Assembly: GCF_009649685.1 (NCBI RefSeq)
Contig: NZ_WJPK01000002.1
Coordinates: 28,108-92,107 of the forward strand
Direction: 5' to 3'
Length of the DNA: 64,000 nucleotides
DNA from: Flavobacteriaceae bacterium EG-1
GTDB lineage: Bacteria; Bacteroidota; Bacteroidia; Flavobacteriales; Flavobacteriaceae
This document shows, one piece after another, positions 63,901 through 64,000 of the stretch; the stretch's first letter is position 1; every line of letters starts with the position of its first letter. The translations under genes and the position numbers were made by a program. The notes beneath the pieces were generated by a model that ran no database searches, was not told the DNA's origin, and saw only the letters and a program-made list of their open reading frames with translations.

Positions 63901-64000
63901 GCGGCGACCTACTCTTCCACCCTTTCGGGCAGTACCATCGGCGCTGGTGGGCTTAACTTCCCTGTTCGGAATGGAAAGGGGTGGGCCCCACCGCCATGGC
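63901..64000 (-). rRNA. 5S ribosomal RNA, 3' part (cut by the window edge)
   Basis: The minus strand carries conserved 5S segments: GCGGTGGGGCCCACC near the 5' side, CCATTCCGAACAGGGAAGTT, GCGCCGATGGTACTGC and GAGTAGGTCGCCGCC at the 3' end. About the first ten nucleotides lie beyond the right edge. The rest of the rRNA operon would continue to the right. Confidence 0.93.

Overview
The window is AT-rich, densely coded DNA from a member of the Bacteroidota, most likely a marine, alga-associated Flavobacteriaceae. The evidence is a SusC/SusD pair, TonB-dependent receptors with N-terminal carboxypeptidase-regulatory-like domains, many short Bacteroidota lipoboxes, -7 promoter boxes of the TAnnTTTG type, and an alginate-degradation locus. 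No phage, insertion sequence or CRISPR array was seen.

Region 1 (1-18586, all +) is an alginate/uronate utilisation locus. It holds the end of a FadR-type regulator, an enolase-superfamily mannonate dehydratase, two tandem PL6 lyase-family lipoproteins, SusC/SusD, a second FadR-type regulator, a hexuronate-type MFS importer, an SDR (probable DEH reductase), KDG kinase, a PPi-type phosphofructokinase, KDPG aldolase and an NRAMP-like membrane protein. Together they cut alginate outside the cell, import the products, convert them to KDG and KDPG, and split these to pyruvate and glyceraldehyde-3-phosphate. A palindrome TGGTnAACCA occurs three times at an exact 13-bp period on the susC promoter and about twice before the second regulator, which outlines a local regulon. 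The first PL6 copy has lost its catalytic lysine and its calcium ligands. No PL7/PL17 lyase or KdgF is in the window.

Region 2 (18681-28257, -) starts with a tRNA-Arg and its terminator. It continues with an exported-protein cluster of the kind common in Planctomycetes: DUF1549/DUF1553 cytochrome, DUF1501, DUF2231/cytochrome/LRR protein, an unrecognised lipoprotein, YceI, a Tat-exported Gfo/Idh/MocA protein and an FGE-like lipoprotein without the FGE cysteines.

Region 3 (28631-41954) is mostly housekeeping: a DUF2807 protein, tRNA-Val, FolC, an ExbB/ExbD/TonB-like set, NhaD, an acyl-CoA dehydrogenase and GltB/GltD.

Region 4 (42056-58335) has a TonB-dependent receptor, then two arms around an AraC-type regulator. 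The minus arm has an MFS permease, a TIM-barrel isomerase and a ThuA-like lipoprotein. The plus arm has an isomerase, two Gfo/Idh/MocA proteins, a zinc dehydrogenase, an SDR epimerase and a large SGNH-like/propeller/cytochrome c lipoprotein. It looks like an oxidative pathway for an unidentified sugar or polyol.

Region 5 (58519-63741, -) is a tight operon of a GH88-like hydrolase, an Old-Yellow-Enzyme-type flavoprotein, an SDR, a small membrane protein and a sodium:solute symporter. The window ends inside a 5S rRNA gene (minus strand) with a strong terminator.
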